Assembly: GCF_036880405.1 (NCBI RefSeq)
Contig: NZ_JBAJJM010000012.1
Location: 1 to 64,000 of the forward strand
Source: Mannheimia indoligenes
GTDB lineage: Bacteria > Pseudomonadota > Gammaproteobacteria > Enterobacterales > Pasteurellaceae
Reading direction: 5' to 3'
DNA length: 64,000 nucleotides
The position numbers and the translations under genes were made by a program. Shown here piece after piece: positions 9,242-17,057 of the stretch. Position 1 is the stretch's first letter. Each line of letters starts with the position of its first letter. The notes under the pieces were generated by a model. The model had not been told where the DNA came from. It saw only the letters and a list, made by a program, of their open reading frames with translations, and did no database searches.

Positions 9242-9270
9242 TTGACATCGGTGTATAGGGTCTGTATTTT
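9242..9270 (+). promoter_or_regulatory. Sigma70-type promoter for the YqjD-like gene
   Basis: TTGACA at 9242-9247 and TATTTT at 9265-9270 are separated by 17 bases. It is the cleanest -35/-10 pair in the first 10 kb and lies 65 bases before the start codon. Confidence 0.65.
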
Positions 9271-9334
9271 AAATAGTGAAGCATAAATGAATTATGTTTT
9301 ATGTCATATTCACTAAATATTAAGGAGAGTAATT

Positions 9335-9646
9335 ATGGCTAAGAGTTTAGATGCAAAACGTGAAGAATTAACGAATGAAATTCGTGAAATCTTAAAAAAT
9401 GCAGAAGAATTATTTAACGAAACATCAGATTCATCTACAGAAGAATATAAAAAATTAAAACACAGATTATCTGAACAGTTTGATGATGTTAAATATCGTT
9501 TCGCTACATTAAAAGACGATACTGTTGAGAGTGCTAAAAACGTTGCAAAACAAACAGATACCTTAGTGCACGATAATCCATATAAAGCAATTACTGTTGC
9601 CGGTGTGGTTGGATTATTATTAGGTGTTTTAGTTGCAAGAAGATAA
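9335..9646 (+). CDS. DUF883 family protein (YqjD/ElaB-like)
   Basis: 103 residues: a charged, helical, coiled-coil-prone N-terminal part and one C-terminal membrane segment (AITVAGVVGLLLGVLVARR) ending in two arginines. This is the layout of the ElaB/YqjD/YgaM family, tail-anchored inner-membrane proteins reported in E. coli to bind ribosomes in stationary phase. GGAG precedes the ATG and a strong promoter lies upstream. With the next two genes it reproduces the E. coli yqjD-yqjE-yqjK order. Confidence 0.8.
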   Translation: MAKSLDAKREELTNEIREILKNAEELFNETSDSSTEEYKKLKHRLSEQFDDVKYRFATLKDDTVESAKNVAKQTDTLVHDNPYKAITVAGVVGLLLGVLVARR

Positions 9647-9688
9647 TAATTTTCTTTAAATTAATTAAAATGTTTTAATTAGATAATT

Positions 9689-9712
9689 AAGCCACGCCTT
9701 TTGGTGTGGCTT
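9689..9712 (+). terminator. Hairpin between yqjD-like and yqjE-like genes
   Basis: AAGCCACGCC and GGTGTGGCTT pair (one G-T pair) around a TTTT loop, followed by TATTGTTTA. The weak T-tract suggests partial termination, lowering expression of the downstream genes relative to the first. Confidence 0.5.
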
Positions 9713-9736
9713 ATTGTTTAATACAAGGAATGTGAT

Positions 9737-10144
9737 ATGTTAGATAATATTAAATCCGGATTTAGAAATAGTCTTGTTACTTTATTGGAAATAATTCAAG
9801 TTCGTGGTGAAATGGCAAGGTTGGAAATTAATGAACAAAAAAATCAATTAATTTCTGTTTTGGTTTTAGCATTATTAGTCTTTATATTTTTATTATTTTC
9901 ATTTATTAGTTTATTATTTGCTTTAGATAATTATTTATTACCAGAATATAAAGTAGTAGCATTTTTTGCTATTTCAGGCATAAGTTTAGTGTTAGTTTTA
10001 CTTTTTGTTTGGGGAATTATAGCTTCATTGAAAAAACAAACCAGTTTTATGCAAAGCACATTAGATGAACTGAAATTAGATATTGCCGCATTTAAAAGTG
10101 CATTAACTTTTAAAGATACTTTTAGGGATAATAATGGGGAGTAA
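9737..10144 (+). CDS. YqjE-like membrane protein (phage holin superfamily)
   Basis: 135 residues with two adjacent membrane segments (LISVLVLALLVFIFLLFSF and VVAFFAISGISLVLVLLFV) between amphipathic ends. This matches the YqjE/Act-holin-III-like family, whose members are housekeeping proteins of unknown function, not phage lysis proteins. AAGGAA precedes the ATG. Confidence 0.7.
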   Translation: MLDNIKSGFRNSLVTLLEIIQVRGEMARLEINEQKNQLISVLVLALLVFIFLLFSFISLLFALDNYLLPEYKVVAFFAISGISLVLVLLFVWGIIASLKKQTSFMQSTLDELKLDIAAFKSALTFKDTFRDNNGE

Positions 10145-10148
10145 TAAA

Positions 10149-10427
10149 ATGGAAGATTTAAAACTAACCGAGAAAGAATTGTTGATAATGAAAGGCAATG
10201 CCCTGAGAATGCGTTTTAAAGCGGAAACCAAAAAAACTAAAAATGATATTGTTCAACCCTTTAAACAAGCGAGAAATACGGGCTTATCGCTTATTTCGTC
10301 TCCTGTTGCAACAACGGCAGTATTAGAGTTTATGTTGAAGAAATTCCTGAAAACTAAAGGAGTTGGTTATTCCGCATTGGGATTAATTGCTCTGTTTTTA
10401 TTGAAGCAGAAGCAAAATAGACGATAA
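10149..10427 (+). CDS. YqjK-like small protein
   Basis: 92 residues from the ATG at 10149, chosen because GGGGAG sits at 10135-10140 with correct spacing; an in-frame ATG at 10134 overlaps the preceding gene's end and would place that site inside the gene. The product is highly basic with a modestly hydrophobic C-terminal segment (GYSALGLIALFLL). Identity rests on size, character and position after the YqjD- and YqjE-like genes. Function unknown. Confidence 0.6.
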   Translation: MEDLKLTEKELLIMKGNALRMRFKAETKKTKNDIVQPFKQARNTGLSLISSPVATTAVLEFMLKKFLKTKGVGYSALGLIALFLLKQKQNRR

Positions 10428-10434
10428 TCAAGAT

Positions 10435-10480
10435 ACAAGCGGTCAATTTTACAACTTTTTTTGCAAAATTGACCGCTTGT
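10435..10480 (+). terminator. Paired uptake-sequence terminator
   Basis: ACAAGCGGTCAATTTT and its inverse AAAATTGACCGCTTGT enclose a T-rich loop and are followed by TTTT. The stem is about 16 base pairs. It ends the yqjD-like operon and insulates the tna promoter. Confidence 0.75.
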
Positions 10481-10516
10481 TTTTATTCGCATTAATTTTA
10501 TTTCTGGTGTAAATGT

Positions 10517-10577
10517 TGTGAATTAGATCACATTTTTGATATTTAGGAGATGATAAAAGCTTTACTTTCTATATACT
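10517..10577 (+). promoter_or_regulatory. CRP site and promoter of the tna operon
   Basis: A perfect TGTGA-ATTAGA-TCACA CRP site lies at 10517-10532. A -10 box, TATACT, lies at 10572-10577 without a good -35 box. If transcription starts near 10584, the CRP site is centred at about -60, the classical class I position, as at the E. coli tnaC promoter. Catabolite control of tryptophanase is well established in enteric bacteria. Confidence 0.75.
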
Positions 10578-10643
10578 TATCCAACCATTATCTATCACTA
10601 TTTTCTACCAACCCTTGAGAAACATATTATGGAGGGACATATT

Positions 10644-10727
10644 ATGAAATTTCTCAAAAGTGTATTAAGTCGATGGTTTAATCTCGATCATAAGCTCTCC
10701 TTTTTCTTTCCCTTAATCTCCTGCTAA
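10644..10727 (+). CDS. tnaC: TnaC tryptophanase leader peptide
   Basis: A 27-codon reading frame with GGAGG eight bases before its ATG, followed 82 bases later by tnaA. It contains SRWFNLDHKLSFFFP, aligning with the regulatory part of E. coli TnaC (SKWFNID, then Pro24 twelve residues after the Trp). Here Trp is residue 11, Asp 15 and Pro 23. In TnaC, nascent peptide plus free tryptophan stall the ribosome and prevent Rho termination before tnaA. Unlike E. coli, where Pro24 precedes the stop, this peptide runs four residues further (LISC), as Proteus-type TnaC also does. The spacer before tnaA is pyrimidine-rich, consistent with a Rho loading region. Confidence 0.9.
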   Translation: MKFLKSVLSRWFNLDHKLSFFFPLISC

Positions 10728-10809
10728 TTCAACCAATTGGTTCTTCTTTTATTTTTAATCAATCTTTCTATTTTTATTTTTGCTAACTAAGGTTAGTAAG
10801 GGATTTTTT

Positions 10810-12228
10810 ATGCAAAATTTTAAACATTTACCTGAACCGTTCCGTATTCGTGTTATTGAACCTGTTAAACGCACTACACGTGAATATCGTGATCAAGCGA
10901 TTTTAAAAGCCGGAATGAATCCATTTTTATTAGACAGCGATGATGTTTTTATTGATTTGCTGACCGACAGTGGTACGGGGGCAATTACTCAAGATATGCA
11001 AGCTGCAATGCTACGTGGTGATGAAGCTTATAGTGGTAGTCGTAGCTACTATGCGTTGGCGAATGCTGTGAAAGAGATTTTTGGCTATCAATATACCATT
11101 CCAACCCACCAAGGGCGAGGTGCGGAGCAGATCTATATTCCTGTGTTGATCAAAAAGCGTGAGCAGGAAAAGGGCTTAGATCGTAGCAAAATGGTGGTGA
11201 TCTCCAACTATTTCTTTGATACCACGCAAGGGCATAGTCAAATCAACGGTTGTACGGTGAAAAATACTTATACCAAAGAGGCATTTGATACCGGCGTGCG
11301 TAGCGATTTCAAAGGTAATTTTGACTTAGAACAGCTTGAAAAAACGATTTTAGAAGCTGAACCGAAAAACGTACCGTATATTGTTTGTACCATCACTTGT
11401 AACTCTGCGGGTGGTCAGCCTGTTTCAATTGAAAATATGAAAGGTATGTATGCGATTGCCCAGAAATATGATATCCCTGTAGTGATGGATTCTGCCCGCT
11501 TTGCCGAAAATGCCTACTTTATTCAGCAGCGTGAAGAAGCCTACAAAGATTGGACGATTGAGCAGATTACCTTTGAAAGCTATAAATATGCTGATATGTT
11601 GGCGATGTCGGCGAAAAAAGATGCGATGGTACAGATGGGCGGTTTGCTCTGCTTTAAAGATGATAAATGGTTCGACGTTTATACTGAATGCCGCACGCTT
11701 TGTGTAGTGCAGGAAGGTTTCCCAACCTACGGCGGTTTAGAAGGCGGTGCTATGGAGCGTTTAGCTGTCGGGCTGCGTGATGGTATGCGTCAAGATTGGT
11801 TAGCATATCGCATCAATCAAGTGCAATATTTAGTGGATGGTTTGGAAGCGATCGGTGTGGTTTGCCAACAAGCTGGCGGGCACGCGGCGTTCGTGGATGC
11901 AGGCAAACTATTGCCACATATCCCACCAGAGCAGTTCCCGGCACAAGCTCTTGCTTGTGAATTGTATAAAGTAGCAGGTATTCGTGCGGTGGAAATCGGC
12001 TCGTTCCTGCTTGGACGCGACCCGAAAACAGGCAAACAACTGCCTTGCCCTGCGGAGTTACTACGTTTAACGATTCCGCGTGCAACTTATACCCAAACTC
12101 ATATGGATTTTATTATTGAAGCGTTCCAAAAAGTGAAAGAAAATGCTGCAAATATCAAAGGGCTGACTTTTACCTATGAACCGAAAGTGTTAAGACATTT
12201 CACCGCGTTATTAAAAGAAGTGGAATAA
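10810..12228 (+). CDS. tnaA: Tryptophanase
   Basis: Pyridoxal-phosphate enzyme splitting L-tryptophan to indole, pyruvate and ammonia. From the ATG at 10810 (after AAGGGA) it has 472 residues, matching E. coli TnaA (471); an in-frame ATG at 10780 lacks a good ribosome-binding site. The PLP-lysine region SYKYADMLAMSAKKDAM is intact, with Lys270 in the expected place. It lies between tnaC and tnaB, the standard operon. The gene looks fully functional, so indole production is expected. Confidence 0.96.
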   Translation: MQNFKHLPEPFRIRVIEPVKRTTREYRDQAILKAGMNPFLLDSDDVFIDLLTDSGTGAITQDMQAAMLRGDEAYSGSRSYYALANAVKEIFGYQYTIPTHQGRGAEQIYIPVLIKKREQEKGLDRSKMVVISNYFFDTTQGHSQINGCTVKNTYTKEAFDTGVRSDFKGNFDLEQLEKTILEAEPKNVPYIVCTITCNSAGGQPVSIENMKGMYAIAQKYDIPVVMDSARFAENAYFIQQREEAYKDWTIEQITFESYKYADMLAMSAKKDAMVQMGGLLCFKDDKWFDVYTECRTLCVVQEGFPTYGGLEGGAMERLAVGLRDGMRQDWLAYRINQVQYLVDGLEAIGVVCQQAGGHAAFVDAGKLLPHIPPEQFPAQALACELYKVAGIRAVEIGSFLLGRDPKTGKQLPCPAELLRLTIPRATYTQTHMDFIIEAFQKVKENAANIKGLTFTYEPKVLRHFTALLKEVE

Positions 12229-12292
12229 CTACACGAATAGCTACCCCTGCTAAGGAAGGGGTAGCCAAATAATATTCAATAAGGAGTTCCTT

Positions 12293-13507
12293 ATGAAAAA
12301 ACAACCTTCTGTTTTTGGCGGTGCGTGTATTATTGCCAGCGTGTGTGTTGGTGCGGGAATGCTAGGACTTCCTAGTGCCGGCTCAGGGGCTTGGACAATC
12401 TGGACAATATTAGTGTTGTTGCTAACTATGTCAGTGATGATGCTTTCTGGTTCTATGCTTTTAGAAGCCTATAGAAAGTATGATTTACGAGCTTCGTTTA
12501 ATACAGTTACCAAAGATGTATTAGGCTGCCAAGTTAATATGATTAATAACTTAGCAGTCTATTTTGTTGGTGGGATTTTACTTTATGCGTATATCACCTC
12601 TTCCGGTTTGATTTTACAAGAGCTTCTGGGACTAAATAGCAAAGTCGCCTCAGCGTTGTTTGTGTTGGTGTTTGGGGCTTTTGTCTGGCATTCAACTCGT
12701 GCGGTGGACAGAATTTCGGTTATTCTAATCGTCTTTATGGTGCTGAGCTTTGCATTTAGTATTTTTGGATTAACGGCAAATATCAGTCTTGATACGTTGT
12801 TTGACACCCAATCCACCAATGATTCAGGCTACTTTAAATATGCGATGATGATGTTACCTGTAGCATTAACTTCCTTTGGTTATCATCACTCAGTGTCATC
12901 AATGCGAGCTTACTACGGTGAGGAGAAAAAAGCGGCAAAAGCAATTTTCTATGGTACTTTAATTTCATTCCTGCTTTACTTTGTTTGGGTGGTAAGTATT
13001 TTCGGTAATTTACCACGAGATCAATTTGCCCCTATTATTGAAAGTGGTGGTAATGTGGATGTGTTGTTGAAAATCTTAGGTGGTGTGGTTGATTCAGCGT
13101 CAGTCAAACACTCATTGAATGCGTTTTCGATGGCGGCAATTTTATCCTCATTTATCGGTGTGGGGTTGGGAATGTTTGATTTTTTGGCAGACTTCTTTGG
13201 TTTCCAAAATGACAAAGCAGGCAGAACTAAAAGTTATCTTGTTACTTTCTTGCCGCCGTTGGTACTCTCTATTCTGTTCCCATTCGGTTTTGTGACGGCG
13301 ATTGGGTATGCAGGGGCAGTAGCAACGATTTGGACGTGCATTATCCCTGCTGTGTTGGTTTATAAAGTTCGCCAGCAAGGTTTGCAAGAGGGATTTAAAG
13401 TGGGTGGTGGCAATCTATTGATTGGTGCGGTTATCCTGTTTGGTGTATTGGTGGCGGTATTCCACTTCCTTGCAATGTTTGAGATGTTGCCGGTTTACAA
13501 AGGCTAA
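12293..13507 (+). CDS. tnaB: Low-affinity tryptophan permease
   Basis: 404 residues with about 11 membrane segments, of the aromatic amino-acid/tyrosine permease family (HAAAP). The N-terminus contains the family's GGACIIASVCVGAGMLGLP motif. AAGGAG precedes the ATG. It is 64 bases downstream of tnaA and followed by a strong terminator. Its position identifies it as TnaB, supplying tryptophan to tryptophanase. Confidence 0.93.
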   Translation: MKKQPSVFGGACIIASVCVGAGMLGLPSAGSGAWTIWTILVLLLTMSVMMLSGSMLLEAYRKYDLRASFNTVTKDVLGCQVNMINNLAVYFVGGILLYAYITSSGLILQELLGLNSKVASALFVLVFGAFVWHSTRAVDRISVILIVFMVLSFAFSIFGLTANISLDTLFDTQSTNDSGYFKYAMMMLPVALTSFGYHHSVSSMRAYYGEEKKAAKAIFYGTLISFLLYFVWVVSIFGNLPRDQFAPIIESGGNVDVLLKILGGVVDSASVKHSLNAFSMAAILSSFIGVGLGMFDFLADFFGFQNDKAGRTKSYLVTFLPPLVLSILFPFGFVTAIGYAGAVATIWTCIIPAVLVYKVRQQGLQEGFKVGGGNLLIGAVILFGVLVAVFHFLAMFEMLPVYKG

Positions 13508-13520
13508 AGTATTGAAATAA

Positions 13521-13551
13521 AAATAGCGAACATTAAGTTCGCTATTTTTTT
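13521..13551 (+). terminator. Terminator of the tna operon
   Basis: AAATAGCGAA-CATTAAG-TTCGCTATTT hairpin followed by a run of T. It lies between the convergent tnaB and glpD genes and could act in both directions. Confidence 0.85.
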
Positions 13552-13583
13552 GTAATTTTTATGAAAAATATGACCGCTTGTGA

Positions 13584-15176
13584 TTAATTTTGCGGTTGGT
13601 AATCCACAAGTAAGTAGTGTTTTGCCACTTCAAGGAATTGAGATACTTGGGCTTGTTGCCAAGCTTCATCTTTACCCATTTCTTTCGCCATAATTGCAGC
13701 AACTTTAGCTGCACTGTCAATTGCAGCTCTTGCATCAGTAAAGAGTAAGCGAACGCGGCGTGCTAATACATCTTCTACTGTTTGAGCCATCTCATTACGA
13801 ACCGCCCAAATCACTTCAGCCACAGTGTAATCCAATCTTGGGTGGAGTTTTTCCGCATATTCAGGGTAAGCGGTCATTAAGCCTCGTAGTTCCGGAATGT
13901 CTGAACCATAAACGTAGAGATGATCTTGTAAATTAACTAATTCCGCTGGAATATTACCGTGAATAGATAAATCGACCGTTCTACAAGGTTTGTTGCCTAA
14001 TTGTGGGTGAACTTTTAATGCTTCTTCCACCGTATCTTCTGCCATTTGGCGATAAGTTGTCCATTTACCACCTGTGATAGTAACCAAGCCACTAGTCGGG
14101 TCGGTTAAAACTTTATGGCTACGAGAAACTTCTTTCGTGCTTTGACCTTCTTTTTCAGGTGCAGCAAGCGGGCGTTGTCCTGCGAATACGGCTTTTACAT
14201 CATCTCGGGTTGGTTTTTTTGTCAGATATTGCCCAGCAGTAGTTAAAATAAAGTTTACCTCTTGTTCTAACGGAATAGGTTCGTAAGATGGGTGTTCGAT
14301 TAACGTATCCGTTGTGCCTACAACTAGCACATCGTGCCAAGGCACTGCGAATAACACACGACCGTCTGAGGTTTTAGGAATCATTAATGCATCATTACTT
14401 GGTAAGAATGATTTATCTAACACTAAGTGAATCCCTTGACTTGGCACAACGAATTTTTTTGGGCTGCCGTGATCCATACTTAAAATATCATTCATAAATA
14501 CGCCGGTTGCATTAATCACTGCTGTACCAAATACCGTATACTCTTGTTGGTTTAGCTCATCGTAGAAAGTTACGCCATCAATTTTGCCCTGTGGTGTTTT
14601 GTGCAATGACGTTACTTTAGCGTGGTTTAGCACGGTTCCGCCTTGCTCAACCACCGTTTGAGCCATATTTACGGCTAAACGAGCATCATCAAATTGTCCG
14701 TCTTGATAAACTGTTCCTGCACGCAAACCCAAATCGTTTAATGTTGGTAAACGTCTTTTTGCTTCAGCTTTATCAATATTTTGCGTTTTACCTAAACTGA
14801 GGTTGCCTGAAAGCATATCGTACATTCCTAAACCAACACGGTACATTAAACAATCTTTAAGGGTGTAGTTTGGAATAATGAAACTTTGGTTTTTAAAGAG
14901 GTGAGCCGCATTTTTAGCTAAGCGACCACGTTCACGCAATGCCTCTCTTACTAATGCGATATCGCCATTGGCTAAATAACGCACACCACCGTGTACTAAT
15001 TTAGTACTACGGCTTGACGTCCCTTTAGCGAAGTCGTGGCTTTCTAACAATAAGGTTTTATAGCCACGAGAGGCGGTATCTACTGCAATACCTAAACCGC
15101 TTGCACCGCCACCAATAATAATGAAATCCCATTTTTGTGTTTGTTGCACTTGAGCGAGTTGTTGATTTCTTTGCAT
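13584..15176 (-). CDS. glpD: Aerobic glycerol-3-phosphate dehydrogenase
   Basis: 530-residue FAD enzyme oxidising sn-glycerol-3-phosphate to dihydroxyacetone phosphate and passing electrons to quinone at the inner membrane. The dinucleotide-binding motif IIGGGASGLGIAVDTASRG is near residue 20, followed by the family signature GTSSRSTKLVHGGVRYL. AAAGGAG precedes the ATG. It is divergent from glpT-glpQ and uses the glycerol phosphate they provide. The stop is close to the convergent tnaB terminator. Confidence 0.95.
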   Translation of the reverse strand: MQRNQQLAQVQQTQKWDFIIIGGGASGLGIAVDTASRGYKTLLLESHDFAKGTSSRSTKLVHGGVRYLANGDIALVREALRERGRLAKNAAHLFKNQSFIIPNYTLKDCLMYRVGLGMYDMLSGNLSLGKTQNIDKAEAKRRLPTLNDLGLRAGTVYQDGQFDDARLAVNMAQTVVEQGGTVLNHAKVTSLHKTPQGKIDGVTFYDELNQQEYTVFGTAVINATGVFMNDILSMDHGSPKKFVVPSQGIHLVLDKSFLPSNDALMIPKTSDGRVLFAVPWHDVLVVGTTDTLIEHPSYEPIPLEQEVNFILTTAGQYLTKKPTRDDVKAVFAGQRPLAAPEKEGQSTKEVSRSHKVLTDPTSGLVTITGGKWTTYRQMAEDTVEEALKVHPQLGNKPCRTVDLSIHGNIPAELVNLQDHLYVYGSDIPELRGLMTAYPEYAEKLHPRLDYTVAEVIWAVRNEMAQTVEDVLARRVRLLFTDARAAIDSAAKVAAIMAKEMGKDEAWQQAQVSQFLEVAKHYLLVDYQPQN

Positions 15177-15541
15177 TTTTTGCTCCTTTTGTTCGATGCT
15201 GATTGCTCGAATTTGAACTTAATTTAAACTTTATTAGCATAAACGAAAATAAAATGAGTTCAAATAGATTTGTTTGAAAATCAGATCTATATCACAAAAT
15301 TATTGAATTTAAATCGTAAGTTACTGCTTTTTCAGTTGTGTAAAGTGGCTTTTTTATAAGTAGTTAGATTAGATATACAAGAACAAAATGCGTATTTTCG
15401 AAAATTTAAAATGATTTAAAGTGAAAATTTTGTGAAATAAATCACACTTTTGCAAAAAATAACTTTGTCATTTGTTATTTTCAGATATTATTGACCGACC
15501 TAAGAATAGGTATTACTTAATAATTATACTGGAGAATAAAA
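15177..15541. promoter_or_regulatory. Divergent glpD/glpT control region with two CRP-like sites
   Basis: 365 bases without a gene. Toward glpT a perfect CRP site TGTGA-AATAAA-TCACA lies at 15431-15446, and a TATTAT -10 box at 15486-15491 places it near -60. Toward glpD, on the minus strand, TTGAAC (15258-15263) and TATGCT (15236-15241) are 16 bases apart, and a weaker CRP site (TGTGA-TATAGA-TCTGA, 15281-15296) is centred about 60 bases before the predicted start. Both genes thus seem to have class I CRP control. I could not identify a convincing GlpR operator. Confidence 0.65.
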
Positions 15542-16987
15542 ATGTTTGGTCCATTTAAACCCGCTCCGCATATTGCGGAGTTGCCGGCGGACAAAGTTGA
15601 TGCAAGATACAAATTCTTACGTTGGCAAGTGTTTGCAGGTATTTTTTTCGGCTATGCCGCTTATTATTTTGTGCGTGCTAACTTCGACTTAGCACAAAAA
15701 GGTTTAATTGAAGCCGGTTTATACAACAAAGCGGAACTCGGTATCATCGGTACCGGTGCCGGTTTAGCGTACGGTTTATCAAAATTTGTGATGGCGTGGA
15801 TGTCAGACCGCTCAAATCCAAAAGTATTCTTACCGTTCGGTTTATTACTGTCCGGTTTATGTATGACTATGATGGGCTTGATGCCGTGGGCAACTTCAGG
15901 CATTGCGGTAATGTTCGTTATGATCTTCTTAAACGGTTGGTTCCAAGGTATGGGTTGGCCGCCGTGTGGTCGTACGATGGTTCACTGGTGGTCTAAATCT
16001 GAACGCGGTACTATCGTTTCTATTTGGAACTGTGCTCACAACGTGGGTGGTATGGTACCGGGCTTAATGGTGATTTTAGCCGGTGCAATTTTCTACAACA
16101 CATATGGTGTTGAAGCAACCGCAAAAGATATTTGGCAACAAGCCTTATACTATCCGGGTATTGCAGCGATGATTGCGGCGATTCCAATCTATTTTATGAT
16201 GAAAGACACGCCTCAATCTTGCGGTTTACCACCGGTTGAAAAATGGCGTAACGACTATCCGGATGATTATGATGAGAAAAAATCTGAAACCGAATTAACC
16301 ACCAAAGAGATTTTATTCACTTATGTATTGAAAAATAAACTCTTGTGGTACATCGCAATTGCGAACGTATTCGTTTACTTAATTCGCTATGGTGTATTGA
16401 AATGGTCTCCGGTTTATTTAGGTGAAGTGAAACATTTCAACATTAAAGGTACTGCGTCTGCGTACATTATTTATGAGCTTGCAGCGATTCCTGGTACGTT
16501 ATTATGTGGTTGGGTGTCAGATAAGATCTTCAAAGGTAAACGTGGTTTAACCGGTTTCGTATTTATGATTTTAACCACCGCAGCGGTTGTTGCATTATGG
16601 TTGAACCCTGCAACACCTGAGGCGGAGCTGGCTCAATATGCAGGCAAAGCGTGGTATGAAAACCCATATCAGTTAATGGACTTCATTTTGATGACCACTA
16701 TCGGTTTCTTAATTTATGGTCCTGTAATGCTTATCGGCTTACACGCCCTTGAATTAGCACCGAAAAAAGCAGCGGGTACATCAGCAGGTTTCACCGGTTT
16801 ATTCGGTTACTTAGGCGGTACAGTATCTGCATCTGCGGTAGTAGGTTGGGCTGCTCACGAATTTGGCTGGGACGGTGGCTTCTATGTGATGATTACAGGT
16901 GGTGTGTTAGCTGTGTTATTGATGTTTATTGTGATGATTGAAGAAAGTAAACACAAAGCAAAATTAGGCGACCACTACGGTAAATAG
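15542..16987 (+). CDS. glpT: Glycerol-3-phosphate transporter
   Basis: 481-residue major-facilitator antiporter exchanging external sn-glycerol-3-phosphate for inorganic phosphate. About 12 membrane segments. The family's conserved N-terminal stretch (RWQVFAGIFFGYAAYYFVR) and the segment around NGWFQGMGWPPCGR are present. GGAGA precedes the ATG. It is followed 70 bases later by glpQ on the same strand, so periplasmic diester hydrolysis and uptake are coupled. Confidence 0.96.
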   Translation: MFGPFKPAPHIAELPADKVDARYKFLRWQVFAGIFFGYAAYYFVRANFDLAQKGLIEAGLYNKAELGIIGTGAGLAYGLSKFVMAWMSDRSNPKVFLPFGLLLSGLCMTMMGLMPWATSGIAVMFVMIFLNGWFQGMGWPPCGRTMVHWWSKSERGTIVSIWNCAHNVGGMVPGLMVILAGAIFYNTYGVEATAKDIWQQALYYPGIAAMIAAIPIYFMMKDTPQSCGLPPVEKWRNDYPDDYDEKKSETELTTKEILFTYVLKNKLLWYIAIANVFVYLIRYGVLKWSPVYLGEVKHFNIKGTASAYIIYELAAIPGTLLCGWVSDKIFKGKRGLTGFVFMILTTAAVVALWLNPATPEAELAQYAGKAWYENPYQLMDFILMTTIGFLIYGPVMLIGLHALELAPKKAAGTSAGFTGLFGYLGGTVSASAVVGWAAHEFGWDGGFYVMITGGVLAVLLMFIVMIEESKHKAKLGDHYGK

Positions 16988-17057
16988 TCGTTAATCTATT
17001 AGCAAAAGGAAGAGCAGAAATGTTCTTCCTTTATTTTTAACACAATGAGGTAATTCT

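Noticed and set aside
9737..10144. Phage holin, hence a prophage remnant
   Set aside because: The holin-like label belongs to the YqjE superfamily, and the flanking YqjD- and YqjK-like genes show the normal chromosomal arrangement. No other phage gene is present.
11813..12085. Minus-strand open frames inside tnaA
   Set aside because: They are shadows of a highly conserved enzyme gene, lack ribosome-binding sites and resemble nothing.
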